A stretch of 64,000 bases of DNA from an uncultured Bacteroidota bacterium (GTDB lineage: Bacteria; Bacteroidota; Bacteroidia; Bacteroidales; P3), in assembly GCA_902774395.1 (NCBI GenBank), contig CACYIK010000008.1, forward strand, positions 20,780 to 84,779, read 5' to 3'. The translations under genes and the position numbers were made by a program. Positions 8,299 to 16,508 of this stretch are shown here, one piece after another (within the stretch, counting starts at the first letter, position 1; the number at the start of each line of letters is the position of its first letter). Below the pieces are notes generated by a model. The model was given only the letters and a program-made list of their open reading frames with translations. It ran no database searches and had not been told where the DNA came from.

Positions 8299-8682
8299 AT
8301 GAAACACCCCATTGTACCACTACTCTTTGCCGCCCTGCTGGCTACGGCCTGCACCGACACAGAACTGCACTATGTGCGCGGCACCCTCTATACCGACAGC
8401 ACCCTCACCACCCCCATGTCCGGCCAGACGCTGGACTTCGTGATGGAACAGGACGACACCCTGGGCACCATCCGCACCGACAACCAAGGACACTTCGGAT
8501 TTGCCTTCAACGTCGGCATCGACCCCATCGCCCGACGCGACGCCAAGTTCAAAATAGAATACAGCTGGCTTTACATCATCCACCAAGGCGACACCCTCTA
8601 CGGCAACGAATACCCTCAAACCGACGGCGACACGCTGCTACTCTATCCGGGATGCAATAAAGTAAGGAGGCACAGGAAATGA
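8299..8682 (+). CDS. small lipoprotein with beta-sandwich-like mature part
   Basis: 127 residues. A signal peptide with lipobox LLATAC is followed by a mature part reading like a carboxypeptidase-regulatory / DUF-type beta sandwich (YVRGTLYTDSTLTTPMSGQTLDFV ... TDNQGHFGFAFNVG). It ends in a basic tail. I infer a peripheral envelope protein of unknown function. It starts 2 bp after pyrC and overlaps the next gene by 4 nt (ATGA), so the pair is translationally coupled. The pair is flanked on the far side by a degenerate second copy of the pyrC tail. Confidence 0.75.
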   Translation: MKHPIVPLLFAALLATACTDTELHYVRGTLYTDSTLTTPMSGQTLDFVMEQDDTLGTIRTDNQGHFGFAFNVGIDPIARRDAKFKIEYSWLYIIHQGDTLYGNEYPQTDGDTLLLYPGCNKVRRHRK

Positions 8683-9263
8683 GACGACTGGTATTGATAG
8701 CCCTTTTGCTGGCCTTTATCCCCACTGCTCAATCCCAGTCGGAGGATTCCGTCTTCGTACCCTTGAGTACCATCAAAATCAACCCCTATGCATGGACTCA
8801 TCCCTCCGTGTTCTACGAGTATGGCTTTGCCCAGCGGCACGCCTTCGAGGCCTCCATCGGTGGAGCACCCCAAGGAGGGTTCTTGTCCGGAGCCCATCCG
8901 GCCAACATGCTCTTCGGCACCCTCAGCTACCGCTGGTACGTCGCCCAGTGGCGCCACCTCCACCTGTTCCTCTCGGGAGGCGGATGTTTCCTCTACACCT
9001 GGGGCACATACAATCTATACAACGGTAGCGACGGCTGGGACATCCGTACCCGCACCTATCACTACAGCGATCACCGCATCGCCCCCACCTTCGGTTACGG
9101 ATTCCGCATCCCGGCAGGACGGTTGTTCATAGAATTTATTGCGTTGATACCCCTTACCGAACAATGGCATCAGACGGATAACGACAACGGCATCATCTCC
9201 GACACAAAAACCGCGTTCGGCATCTCCCAGCAGATATGCATCAAGCTCGGACTGACCTTCTGA
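8679..9263 (+). CDS. predicted outer-membrane beta-barrel protein
   Basis: 194 residues with a signal peptide (MRRLVLIALLLAFIPTAQSQ) and alternating aromatic/hydrophobic strands typical of a small 8-stranded barrel (FEASIGGAPQGGF, LSYRWYVAQWRHLHLFLSGG, APTFGYGFRI). It ends in an aromatic residue (GLTF). Function unknown. It overlaps the lipoprotein gene by 4 nt, which suggests the two work together. Confidence 0.78.
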   Translation: MRRLVLIALLLAFIPTAQSQSEDSVFVPLSTIKINPYAWTHPSVFYEYGFAQRHAFEASIGGAPQGGFLSGAHPANMLFGTLSYRWYVAQWRHLHLFLSGGGCFLYTWGTYNLYNGSDGWDIRTRTYHYSDHRIAPTFGYGFRIPAGRLFIEFIALIPLTEQWHQTDNDNGIISDTKTAFGISQQICIKLGLTF

Positions 9264-9265
9264 GC

Positions 9266-9326
9266 CACCCACATCAACCCAAACGACACCGTCAGCCACG
9301 GCGAGCCACTAGCATTCAGCAAATAG
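9266..9326 (+). pseudogene. duplicated 3' end of pyrC
   Basis: A degenerate copy of the last 75 bp of pyrC, missing about 15 nt internally. It still reads NDTVSHGEPLAFSK-stop against NDTVDHGEPLKFSK-stop in pyrC. Together with the real pyrC tail it brackets the two-gene cassette 8299-9263 as direct repeats. Confidence 0.85.
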
Positions 9327-9345
9327 CCACCACAAGGCCTTCTCA

Positions 9346-9987
9346 CTAGAAGCCCAAACCTATGCCAAAAATCCAAGTGCCGGTATGGCGCTCATAATGG
9401 TCGTTCTTGCTGAAATTGAAAAGACCAATATTGCGTCCACCAAAGAAATGGAGATGCTTGTAATCAAAGCTGGCGCCCACCATAAATCCGAAGGCTAACG
9501 GATTATCGTAAATATCTTGACTGGGATCGACGACATCGTCAGCATAGTCATCCTTGAGCCAATCATCCTTGATGGACATCCCCGCAATCTTGATTTGAGT
9601 TTGGGCGCTGAGGGTGTAGCTAACCACAAAACCCGAGAAAAGGGTCAGATGCCAGTCTTCATTGAAAGGCAGGCTACCATTGGCAAGAATGGGGATATCT
9701 GCCGTCAAGACGGTGGATTCCTGCTTAGCGCCCATATTTTCCTCGCTCTTCATGGAGTAGCGTGCGCCAGCACCAAACGCAATATAAAATTCGTCATATA
9801 TACGAAAATTGTAGTAGATATTACCACCAAAGCCCATCATACCCAGCTCCTGCGGACCCGAAGAAGGTCCTCCCGTGTACTCGGTAGTGATGGTAGTAGG
9901 CATATAGCCGATATTGAGTCCGAACTGGGCGTGAGAGATGCCTCCGAAAAGAATAACAAAAACAGTAAAGGCAAGTGTTTTTTTCAT
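9346..9987 (-). CDS. predicted outer-membrane beta-barrel protein
   Basis: 213 residues. Signal peptide MKKTLAFTVFVILFGGISHAQ, then amphipathic strands with Gly and aromatic girdles (FGLNIGYMPTT, FGGNIYYNFRIY, FYIAFGAGARYSM, GIGLGF). The final residue is Phe, as in proteins inserted by the BAM complex. It resembles the OmpW / PorT-like barrel class, but no family motif is decisive. It lies 39 bp downstream of another leftward barrel gene and is likely expressed with it. Confidence 0.78.
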   Translation of the reverse strand: MKKTLAFTVFVILFGGISHAQFGLNIGYMPTTITTEYTGGPSSGPQELGMMGFGGNIYYNFRIYDEFYIAFGAGARYSMKSEENMGAKQESTVLTADIPILANGSLPFNEDWHLTLFSGFVVSYTLSAQTQIKIAGMSIKDDWLKDDYADDVVDPSQDIYDNPLAFGFMVGASFDYKHLHFFGGRNIGLFNFSKNDHYERHTGTWIFGIGLGF

Positions 9988-10026
9988 GATTTTTTTTTAG
10001 GGTTGTGTCTGTTTGTATTGCGATGG

Positions 10027-10671
10027 TCACCTATCCAGGCTTCCCAGCGTCACGCCGAGGCCGACGAAGAGGGTGCTGCCCTCCCAGGCTTTCTTCACCG
10101 ACTCCTTGTTGGCCAGGCTGAAGTCATCGCGGTCAATCATATCAATATTGTAGCCCGCATAGATACGGAAGCGTCCGAACTGGACACCGGCGCCGAGGGT
10201 GGCGCCCATGTCGCAGTGGAGGTCCACCTGGTCGGCCACATTGCGGAAATTGGTAAGTCTCGAGATGCCCACGTTGAACACCGGACCGCCATAGATGAGT
10301 AGGTCGGTCTTCTCGCCCAGCGCCACCTTGAAGTTCAGGTAGAAGGGAATCTTCAAGGTCATCGTGGAGGTGGAAAAGTCGTGGTCGTTGCTGTCGGCGG
10401 CCAGCGTCTTGGCCTGTGCGATGCTGATGTAGGCGCCGGGGGCGATGCCCACCTCGCCAATCAGCGGCACGTTGAGCGACACGCCCACCATTCCGCCATT
10501 CATGTAGTCGACATGATTTATCAGACTGTCGAGGGTGCCGTTCTGGTAGTTGAACGTGTGCTCCTGATGGACATAGGCCGCGTTGATGCTCACCTGCGAG
10601 CGGGCGGTGACGGGAAGGAGTAGGACGGTGAGAACAGCGCCCACTGCGAGCAAAGAAAATAACTTTTTCAT
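10027..10671 (-). CDS. predicted outer-membrane beta-barrel protein
   Basis: I start at the codon giving MKKLFSLLAVGAVLTVLLLP, a clean signal peptide. The open frame extends 21 codons further up through a repeat without a plausible leader. The mature protein of about 190 residues alternates as in a small barrel (VGVSLNVPLIGEVGIAPGAYISIA, LKIPFYLNFKVALG, LLIYGGPVFNVGIS, VQFGRFRIYAGYNIDMI). The end GLGVTLGSLDR is not the classical aromatic terminus. Function unknown. Confidence 0.75.
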   Translation of the reverse strand: MKKLFSLLAVGAVLTVLLLPVTARSQVSINAAYVHQEHTFNYQNGTLDSLINHVDYMNGGMVGVSLNVPLIGEVGIAPGAYISIAQAKTLAADSNDHDFSTSTMTLKIPFYLNFKVALGEKTDLLIYGGPVFNVGISRLTNFRNVADQVDLHCDMGATLGAGVQFGRFRIYAGYNIDMIDRDDFSLANKESVKKAWEGSTLFVGLGVTLGSLDR

Positions 10672-10693
10672 ATCAAGACAAATGATTTTTTTT

Positions 10694-10764
10694 AAAGACA
10701 AGAAAAGACAAGAAAGGACAACAGACACTCTCACCTTGTCTTTCTTGTCCTTTCTTGTCTTCTT
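10694..10764. repeat. inverted pair of 10-nt repeats, probable terminator
   Basis: Repeats of AAGACAAGAA type on the left and TTCTTGTCTT type on the right. The stretch AAGACAAGAAAGGACAA (10705-10721) is the perfect reverse complement of 10745-10761, with a 23-nt loop. It lies between two leftward genes and could terminate the acyl-CoA synthetase transcript. The same unit reappears as signal-peptide coding sequence at 17584-17611. Confidence 0.85.
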
Positions 10765-10770
10765 AATAAA

Positions 10771-12843
10771 TTATTTCTCGAGGCGGATACGTGCGTCGAC
10801 GGCGGTGACGTAGCGCGGGTTGCCGAGGAGCGGGTTGAGGTCCATCTCGGCAATCTCGGGAGCGGCCTGCACCAGGGCGCTGACGCGGGCCACCTGCTCG
10901 GCATAGAGGTCGATGTTCACGCCCTCCTGGCCACGCACGCCTTCGAGTATCTTGTAGCCCTTGAGCTTCTTGAGCATCTCCTTGGCCTCGGCGGCGGTGA
11001 TGGGAGCCAGAGCGCTCTGCACGTCCTTGAGCACCTCGATGAAGATACCGCCCAGACCGAAGAATATCTGATGGCCGAATTTCTCGTCGCGGATGGCGCC
11101 GATGTAGACGTCGGTACCGTCAAGCATGGGGTACATCTCCACAGCGTAGGTCTCGGGGATGACGATGAGGCGGTCGAACTCCTTGGCCACGGTGTCGAGG
11201 TCCTTGACGCCGAGGGTCACGCCACCCACGTCGCTCTTGTGCAGCGGGCCGACGACCTTCATGACGAGGGGCACATCCTTCGAGCAGCCCACCTCCTTGG
11301 CGAAGGCCAGGGCGTCCTCTTTCTTGCTCACCTCGACGCTCTTCTTGCGGCTGATGCCGGCGGCATCGAGCAGCTCGTTGTAGTCGGCGATCTCCATGTA
11401 GCCGTCCTTGCAGCGCTCCACGGTCTTGCGGATGCGGGCCACGTCGATCTTGGGCAGCTCGACATTCTCGGGCTGGGGCTTGGGGGTATGGTAGACCTTC
11501 ACGAGGGCGTTACCGAGGACGCACTCCTCGGGGAAGTTGATATTGCCCTTGGCGATGAAGTCCTCGATCTCGCTCTTGACGTTGATGATGGAAGGCAGCA
11601 CGGGGAAGATAGGTTTCTTGCAGGTGCGCATCTTCTGGTCGAGCAGGTCGTAGACCTCCTTGTTGCTGAACAATCCGGGGCTACCGAAGATGACGACGGA
11701 GAAGTCGATATCGGTGTATTCGTTCTCGACGGTGTCGATGATATAGCCCAGCTGCTCGGCGGTGCCGGTGGCGAGGAAGTCGATGGGGTTACCCACGGAG
11801 GAGCCGCCGAAGAGCTTCTCCAGCAGGGGTGCGCTGGCGGGATGGTCCTTCAGGCTGGGGACCTCCATGCCGCCGTTCGACAGCACGTCGGTGAGCATCA
11901 CGGCGGGACCGCCGGCGTGGGTGATGACGGCGCAGCGTTTGCCCTTCAGCTCGGGATACATGAAGACGGCGCAGACGGTGGTGAGCTCCTGACGGTTCTG
12001 GCAGCGCACGATACCGGCCTTGCGGAACAGGGCGTCGACGGCGGCGTCGTTGGTGGCCAGGGCTCCGGTGTGGCTCGAAGCGGCACGGCTACCGGCGGCA
12101 CTGCCACCGCTCTTGATGGCGGCGATATGGCAGCCCTTGTTGATGAGGCTGCGGCTGTGCTTGAGGAGACGCTGCGGGTCGCCGATCTTCTCCATGTAGA
12201 GCATGATGACATGCGAAGACTTCACGGGATCGAAGGTCTCGTCGAGGTGCTCGAGGACGTCTTCGATACCCAGCTGGGCGCTGTTACCCACAGCCCACAC
12301 GCTGTTGAACTTAAGACCGTTGCTCATGCCGTACTCCTTGATGAACACGGCGGTGGCACCGGAACCGGTGATAAAGTCCACACCCTTGGGATCTAGCGGA
12401 GGAATGGGGGTGTCGAAGCAGCCGGCATAGTTCACGTTGAGGAAGCCGGTGCAGTTGGGGCCGATGAGCGAGCCGCCGACGCTGTTGATGGTGTCGACGA
12501 TGTGTTTCTCGATTTCGGCGCCCTCGTGGCTCTCCTCCGAGAAGCCGGCGCTGACGATGATGAAGCCCTTGCAGCCCTTCTCCTTGGCCAGCACGTCGAC
12601 CGTCTGGGCGCAGAACTTAGCGGCAATGCAGAGGATGGCGCAGTCGACCTGCGGCAGGTCCTCGACCTTGGCGTAGCACTTCACGCCCTGCACCTCGGTC
12701 TCTTTGGGGTTCACGGCGTAGACCTGACCCTTGAAGGGGCTCTCGAGGAGGTTCTTCAGCGACTTTCCGCCGGGCTTATGGACATCGGACGAAGCACCGC
12801 AAATGACGATGCTACGAGGATTCAGTAATTCTTTTGCTATCAT
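10771..12843 (-). CDS. ADP-forming acetate/acyl-CoA synthetase, fused alpha-beta form
   Basis: A 690-residue NDP-forming acyl-CoA synthetase that conserves thioester energy as ATP: acyl-CoA + ADP + Pi to acid + CoA + ATP. The N-terminal CoA-binding Rossmann domain (SIVICGASSDVHKPG) is followed by two succinyl-CoA-ligase-like domains with the phosphohistidine loop SSHTGALA (about H258). An ATP-grasp domain follows from about residue 470 (VPLVMKVVGPLHKSDVGGV, then PLLGNPRYVTAVDARI). The full domain set fits the single-chain Acd form. Cytosolic, in fermentation of sugars or amino acids. It has its own promoter and is followed by the inverted 10-nt repeat. Confidence 0.9.
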   Translation of the reverse strand: MIAKELLNPRSIVICGASSDVHKPGGKSLKNLLESPFKGQVYAVNPKETEVQGVKCYAKVEDLPQVDCAILCIAAKFCAQTVDVLAKEKGCKGFIIVSAGFSEESHEGAEIEKHIVDTINSVGGSLIGPNCTGFLNVNYAGCFDTPIPPLDPKGVDFITGSGATAVFIKEYGMSNGLKFNSVWAVGNSAQLGIEDVLEHLDETFDPVKSSHVIMLYMEKIGDPQRLLKHSRSLINKGCHIAAIKSGGSAAGSRAASSHTGALATNDAAVDALFRKAGIVRCQNRQELTTVCAVFMYPELKGKRCAVITHAGGPAVMLTDVLSNGGMEVPSLKDHPASAPLLEKLFGGSSVGNPIDFLATGTAEQLGYIIDTVENEYTDIDFSVVIFGSPGLFSNKEVYDLLDQKMRTCKKPIFPVLPSIINVKSEIEDFIAKGNINFPEECVLGNALVKVYHTPKPQPENVELPKIDVARIRKTVERCKDGYMEIADYNELLDAAGISRKKSVEVSKKEDALAFAKEVGCSKDVPLVMKVVGPLHKSDVGGVTLGVKDLDTVAKEFDRLIVIPETYAVEMYPMLDGTDVYIGAIRDEKFGHQIFFGLGGIFIEVLKDVQSALAPITAAEAKEMLKKLKGYKILEGVRGQEGVNIDLYAEQVARVSALVQAAPEIAEMDLNPLLGNPRYVTAVDARIRLEK

Positions 12844-12878
12844 ATCTTTGTTATTATTATTTGTTTTCTAATAAAATG

Positions 12879-12909
12879 CAAAGATACAAATAAAATTTCA
12901 ATCTACAAA
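12879..12909 (-). promoter_or_regulatory. Bacteroidales promoter of the acyl-CoA synthetase gene
   Basis: On the minus strand TATCTTTG is the -7 box and TTTG the -33 box, with 19 nt between them. The ATG is 36 nt downstream. Confidence 0.8.
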
Positions 12910-12916
12910 AAAAACT

Positions 12917-12950
12917 TTGCCACCGCAAGGAAAAAATCCCGCGGTGGCAA
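12917..12950 (-). terminator. rho-independent terminator of the flippase gene
   Basis: TTGCCACCGC and GCGGTGGCAA form a perfect 10-bp stem with a 14-nt loop. On the minus strand it is followed by AAG and a run of T. Confidence 0.85.
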
Positions 12951-13011
12951 GGCGTATCGAAAAACAATGCAAGGTTTGATTTCGGTCTCAGTGAAGGTGG
13001 CGGTAATTTTA

Positions 13012-14493
13012 TTATCTCTTCAGAAGTTTGTTCACTACTCGGCGGACCAAAGTACGCTCGCTCCAGAGGAGGGCGGCGAGGAAGAGCAGCAGCAACAGGG
13101 TGTTGTAGGCCATTCTCAGCCAGAAACTCTCAATCACGACCAGGGTACTGGCGGCGAACAAGGCCAAGGCCAGGGCGAACCAACCGAGGATGCTCCACAC
13201 TGGGTAGGGCACGTGGTAGTGGCGCTGGCCGATGAAGTAACTGAGCAACACACAGGTGCCATAGCCCGCCAGGCCACCCCAGGCGCAGGCCATGAAGCCA
13301 ATTCTGGGTACCAGCAGCACGTTGACGAGCACCAGCACGGCACAGCCGATGGCACTCATGATGGCGCCCCAGTAGGTCTTGGCCGTCAGCTTGTACCAGA
13401 ACGAGAGGTTGAAATAGACACCCATCAGTATCTCGGCCATCATCACGATAGGTACGGCACGCAGGCCGTCCCAATAGTCCTGCTTGATGATGTACTTGAA
13501 GATATCCATATAGCACACCACCACCATGAAGGCCAGCAGGGTGAACATGACGAAATACTTCATCACAAGGGCCTGACTCTCTTTACTCTTCTCCCCCTTG
13601 CCACCGGCAAAGACAAAGGGCTCGTAGGCATAGCGGAAGGCCTGGGTGATCATGGCCATAATCATGGCTATCTTGACGCAGGCGCCATAGATACCCAGCT
13701 GCTTCTGCATGTCGTCGCCGTCGTAGATGAACGGGAAGAGTATCTTGTCGGCCACCTGGTTGAGGATGCCCACGATGCCAAAGACCAGCAGCGGCCAGGC
13801 ATACTTGAGCATGCGCTTCATTAATTGAAAATTGAAAATTGAGAATTGAAAATCTTTCAATTCACGCCAGAAGCCGAAGGTCACCAAGGCGGTGCAGATG
13901 AGGTTGATATAGAAGATATAGCCGACATTGTTCTGCTCGTCGTACCACTGCATGAACGGCAGGTGTTGCAGCCTAGGTGCCACTAGGAAGACGAAGAGGT
14001 TCATGCCGATGTTGAGTACGATGAAGGCCAGTTTGAGGGCGGCAAACTTCCACGCCTTGTTCTCATAACGCAGGCGGGCGAAGAGGATAGCCTGGAAAGC
14101 GTCGAAGGCCACGACGATGGCCATCGCCGCAATATATTCCGGGTGTGCTCCATAGCCCATGGCATTGGAGATGGGTCCCAGCAGAGCGAGGACTCCGAGG
14201 ACGAAGAGGAGGCTCACCGAGCCCACCGAACCCAAAGCGGTGGAGAAGACGCTCTTACCATTTTCGCCTTCCTTATTCGCGAAATAGAAGAAGGTCGTCT
14301 CCATGCCGAAGGTGAGCACCACCAGCAGCAGCGCCGTATAGGCGTAGACATTGGTCACCACGCCATAGCCACCCGAGGCGGCAGAGATATGATAGGTATA
14401 CAAAGGGACGAGCAGGTAGTTCAAGAACCTGCCCACGATGCTACTCAGTCCATAGATGACTGAATCCGACAGAAGTTTCTTCAATGATGCCAT
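13012..14493 (-). CDS. Wzx-like polysaccharide flippase with repeat-derived insertion
   Basis: A 493-residue integral membrane protein with about 12-14 hydrophobic helices. It has the MATE/MOP polysaccharide-exporter start (LLSDSVIYGLSSIVGRFLNYLLVPLYTYHI). The role inferred from the family is flipping of undecaprenyl-linked oligosaccharides across the inner membrane. Between two helices, at about residues 210-224, the sequence KDFQFSIFNFQLMKR is coded by a TCAATTT heptad array. The same peptide recurs in an unrelated EamA transporter (49.6 kb). The gene ends before a strong hairpin and is divergent from the hexosaminidase gene. Confidence 0.88.
   Translation of the reverse strand: MASLKKLLSDSVIYGLSSIVGRFLNYLLVPLYTYHISAASGGYGVVTNVYAYTALLLVVLTFGMETTFFYFANKEGENGKSVFSTALGSVGSVSLLFVLGVLALLGPISNAMGYGAHPEYIAAMAIVVAFDAFQAILFARLRYENKAWKFAALKLAFIVLNIGMNLFVFLVAPRLQHLPFMQWYDEQNNVGYIFYINLICTALVTFGFWRELKDFQFSIFNFQLMKRMLKYAWPLLVFGIVGILNQVADKILFPFIYDGDDMQKQLGIYGACVKIAMIMAMITQAFRYAYEPFVFAGGKGEKSKESQALVMKYFVMFTLLAFMVVVCYMDIFKYIIKQDYWDGLRAVPIVMMAEILMGVYFNLSFWYKLTAKTYWGAIMSAIGCAVLVLVNVLLVPRIGFMACAWGGLAGYGTCVLLSYFIGQRHYHVPYPVWSILGWFALALALFAASTLVVIESFWLRMAYNTLLLLLFLAALLWSERTLVRRVVNKLLKR
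13821..13863. repeat. in-frame heptad array (GAAAATT family) inside the flippase
   Basis: About six units of TTGAAAA/TTGAGAA. On the coding (minus) strand they read TTTTCAA and are stop-free in the used frame. Confidence 0.9.
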
Positions 14494-14521
14494 GCTCCCA
14501 TAACGCTCTCGCGAAAGAAAT

Positions 14522-14578
14522 ATTGTATAAATACAATAAAAGTAGCGAGACTGCGTTTTACGTTTATCTAAACGTAAA
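14522..14578. promoter_or_regulatory. two perfect dyads between divergent flippase and hexosaminidase genes
   Basis: ATTGTATAAATACAAT (7-bp arms, 14522-14537) and TTTACGTTTATCTAAACGTAAA-like arms of 10 bp with a 2-nt loop (14557-14578). Both could be operators. No TAnnTTTG box is obvious in the spacer. Confidence 0.45.
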
Positions 14579-14585
14579 CCTCATA

Positions 14586-16484
14586 ATGAATATTCACGCA
14601 TTCGTACATTCACGCATTCGCACCTCCATGCAAGCGGGCCTTGTCGTCGTTCTTTGCTGCTTTCTTGCCGTCGTCGCCTCTTGCGGACGCAATGTCACCG
14701 TCAAGAACATCAACATCATCCCCGAGCCCGTCTCCATCGAGCAGCGTGCCGGCGTCTACACCCTCGGCAGCGACGCCAATATCTCGTTCCGCGGCGTCGG
14801 ACAGAACTCCTTCCCGGTCAAGTACCTCATGAATTCGCTCCGCCAGGGACATATCCAGCCGTCGCTGGCCACGTCGTCGGAGAAGAGCGACATCGAGCTG
14901 ATCCTCAACGACACCGTTGACAGCCGTCTGGGCGACGAGGGCTACGTCCTCGACATCTCTGCCGCCGGCATACGCCTCTCCGCCAATACCGAGCAGGGCC
15001 TCTTCTACGCCTACCAGACCCTCGTCCAGATACTCCCCTCCGACATCATCGAAGACTCCTACTCCTCCATCTCGCTGCCCATGTGCACCATCGTAGACTA
15101 TCCGCGCTATGCCTGGCGCGGCGCCCACCTCGACGTCTGCCGCCACTTCTTCTCTGTCAAGTTCATCAAGAAGTACCTCGACCTCATGGCCAACTACAAG
15201 CTCAACCGCTTCCATTGGCACCTCACCGATGACCACGGCTGGCGTCTCCCCTCAGAGAAATACCCGCTGCTCAACGAGATAGGCTCCTGGCGTGTCGACC
15301 GCGACGACCAGCCCTGGGGCAAAGCCAACCCGCCCAAGCCCGGCGAGGAGGCCACCTATGGCGGCTTCTACACCAAGCAGGAGATTGCCGACATCATCAA
15401 GTATGCCGCCGCCCGCGGCATCGAAGTCATCCCCGAGGTCGAACTCCCGGGTCACTGCTCCGCCATCCTCGCCGCCTACCCCCACCTCTCGTGCGACGGC
15501 GGTCCCTACGACATACCCCTCGGCCCCTACTGGCCCCCACGTGCCATCCTGTGCGCCGGCAACGACTCCACGTTGCTATTCATCAACGACATCCTCGACG
15601 AGGTGATGGAGCTCTTCCCCTCCCAGTATATCCATATCGGAGGCGACGAAGCCTTCAAAGACAACTGGAAAGCCTGTCCCAAATGCCGCCACCGCATGAA
15701 GGAGAAGCACATCCACGACGTGGAACACCTGCAGGGGTGGCTGATGCGGCAGGCCGCCGACCATCTGCGCGACAAAGGCCGCATACCCATCGGATGGGAC
15801 GAGTCGGTCGACTGCGGAGGCCTGGGCTTCCCCGCCGTCATCATGGCCTGGCGTGGCCTGCAGCAGGGCTACAACGCCGCCCGTGCCGGCTACCAGGTCA
15901 TCTTCTGCCCGACGGAGTACTGCTACCTTGACTACTACCAGGCCAATCCCCGCTTCGAACCTGCCGCCATCGGCGGCCTCATCACGCTGGCCAAAGCCTA
16001 CGCTTTCGACCCCGCACCCCTTGGCACCAACCACCGTGTAGCGGAGTGCATCATCGGCGGCCAGTGCAACCTCTGGACCGAGTACATCAACACCCCGGAA
16101 CATGCCGAATATATGCTCCTGCCCCGCATGCTGGCCACCAGCGAATGCATGTGGTCTGCCACACAGAACAAGAGTTGGAACCACTTCCGCAAGAAGATAG
16201 AGTACCAGAAGACACGCCTCGCCAGCAAGGGATACAACTTCTGCGAAGGATCCTTCACTCCCCTCTTCCGCACCGCCGTCGTCGACGACAACACCGTCAA
16301 CCTCACCATCGAGACAGAGGTTCCCAACACATACATCTTCTACACCCTCGACAGCACCACCCCGACGCAGAACTCCTCCGTCTACATCGGCCCCTTCAAC
16401 ATCAAACGTGGCAGCCGCATCAAGATACTCCCCGTCTTCAAAGACGTCCCTCGCGACACCGTTTACGAATATATCATCAAGTAG
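14586..16484 (+). CDS. beta-N-acetylhexosaminidase, GH20, lipoprotein
   Basis: About 632 residues. A signal peptide ends in lipobox VVASC, so the enzyme is lipid-anchored, likely in the outer membrane or periplasm. A GH20b-type N-domain (residues about 45-160) is followed by the GH20 TIM barrel from RYAWRGAHLDVCRHFF. The substrate-assisted catalytic Asp-Glu pair is in HIGGDEAF (about D354, E355). A C-terminal Fn3/CHB-like module follows (VNLTIETEVPNTYIFYTLD). It would remove terminal GlcNAc/GalNAc from host glycans or murein fragments. The first codons (MNIHAFVHSRIRTS) come from an 8-nt repeat; an alternative start at MQAGLVVV (14628) would skip it. HydE begins 24 bp downstream. Confidence 0.92.
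   Translation: MNIHAFVHSRIRTSMQAGLVVVLCCFLAVVASCGRNVTVKNINIIPEPVSIEQRAGVYTLGSDANISFRGVGQNSFPVKYLMNSLRQGHIQPSLATSSEKSDIELILNDTVDSRLGDEGYVLDISAAGIRLSANTEQGLFYAYQTLVQILPSDIIEDSYSSISLPMCTIVDYPRYAWRGAHLDVCRHFFSVKFIKKYLDLMANYKLNRFHWHLTDDHGWRLPSEKYPLLNEIGSWRVDRDDQPWGKANPPKPGEEATYGGFYTKQEIADIIKYAAARGIEVIPEVELPGHCSAILAAYPHLSCDGGPYDIPLGPYWPPRAILCAGNDSTLLFINDILDEVMELFPSQYIHIGGDEAFKDNWKACPKCRHRMKEKHIHDVEHLQGWLMRQAADHLRDKGRIPIGWDESVDCGGLGFPAVIMAWRGLQQGYNAARAGYQVIFCPTEYCYLDYYQANPRFEPAAIGGLITLAKAYAFDPAPLGTNHRVAECIIGGQCNLWTEYINTPEHAEYMLLPRMLATSECMWSATQNKSWNHFRKKIEYQKTRLASKGYNFCEGSFTPLFRTAVVDDNTVNLTIETEVPNTYIFYTLDSTTPTQNSSVYIGPFNIKRGSRIKILPVFKDVPRDTVYEYIIK
14588..14622. repeat. 8-nt repeat at the start of the hexosaminidase gene
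   Basis: Four units: ATTCACGC, ATTCGTAC, ATTCACGC, ATTCGCAC. They code the n-region of the signal peptide. Confidence 0.8.
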
Positions 16485-16508
16485 CCCACCCCAACACATA
16501 TTCACTAC

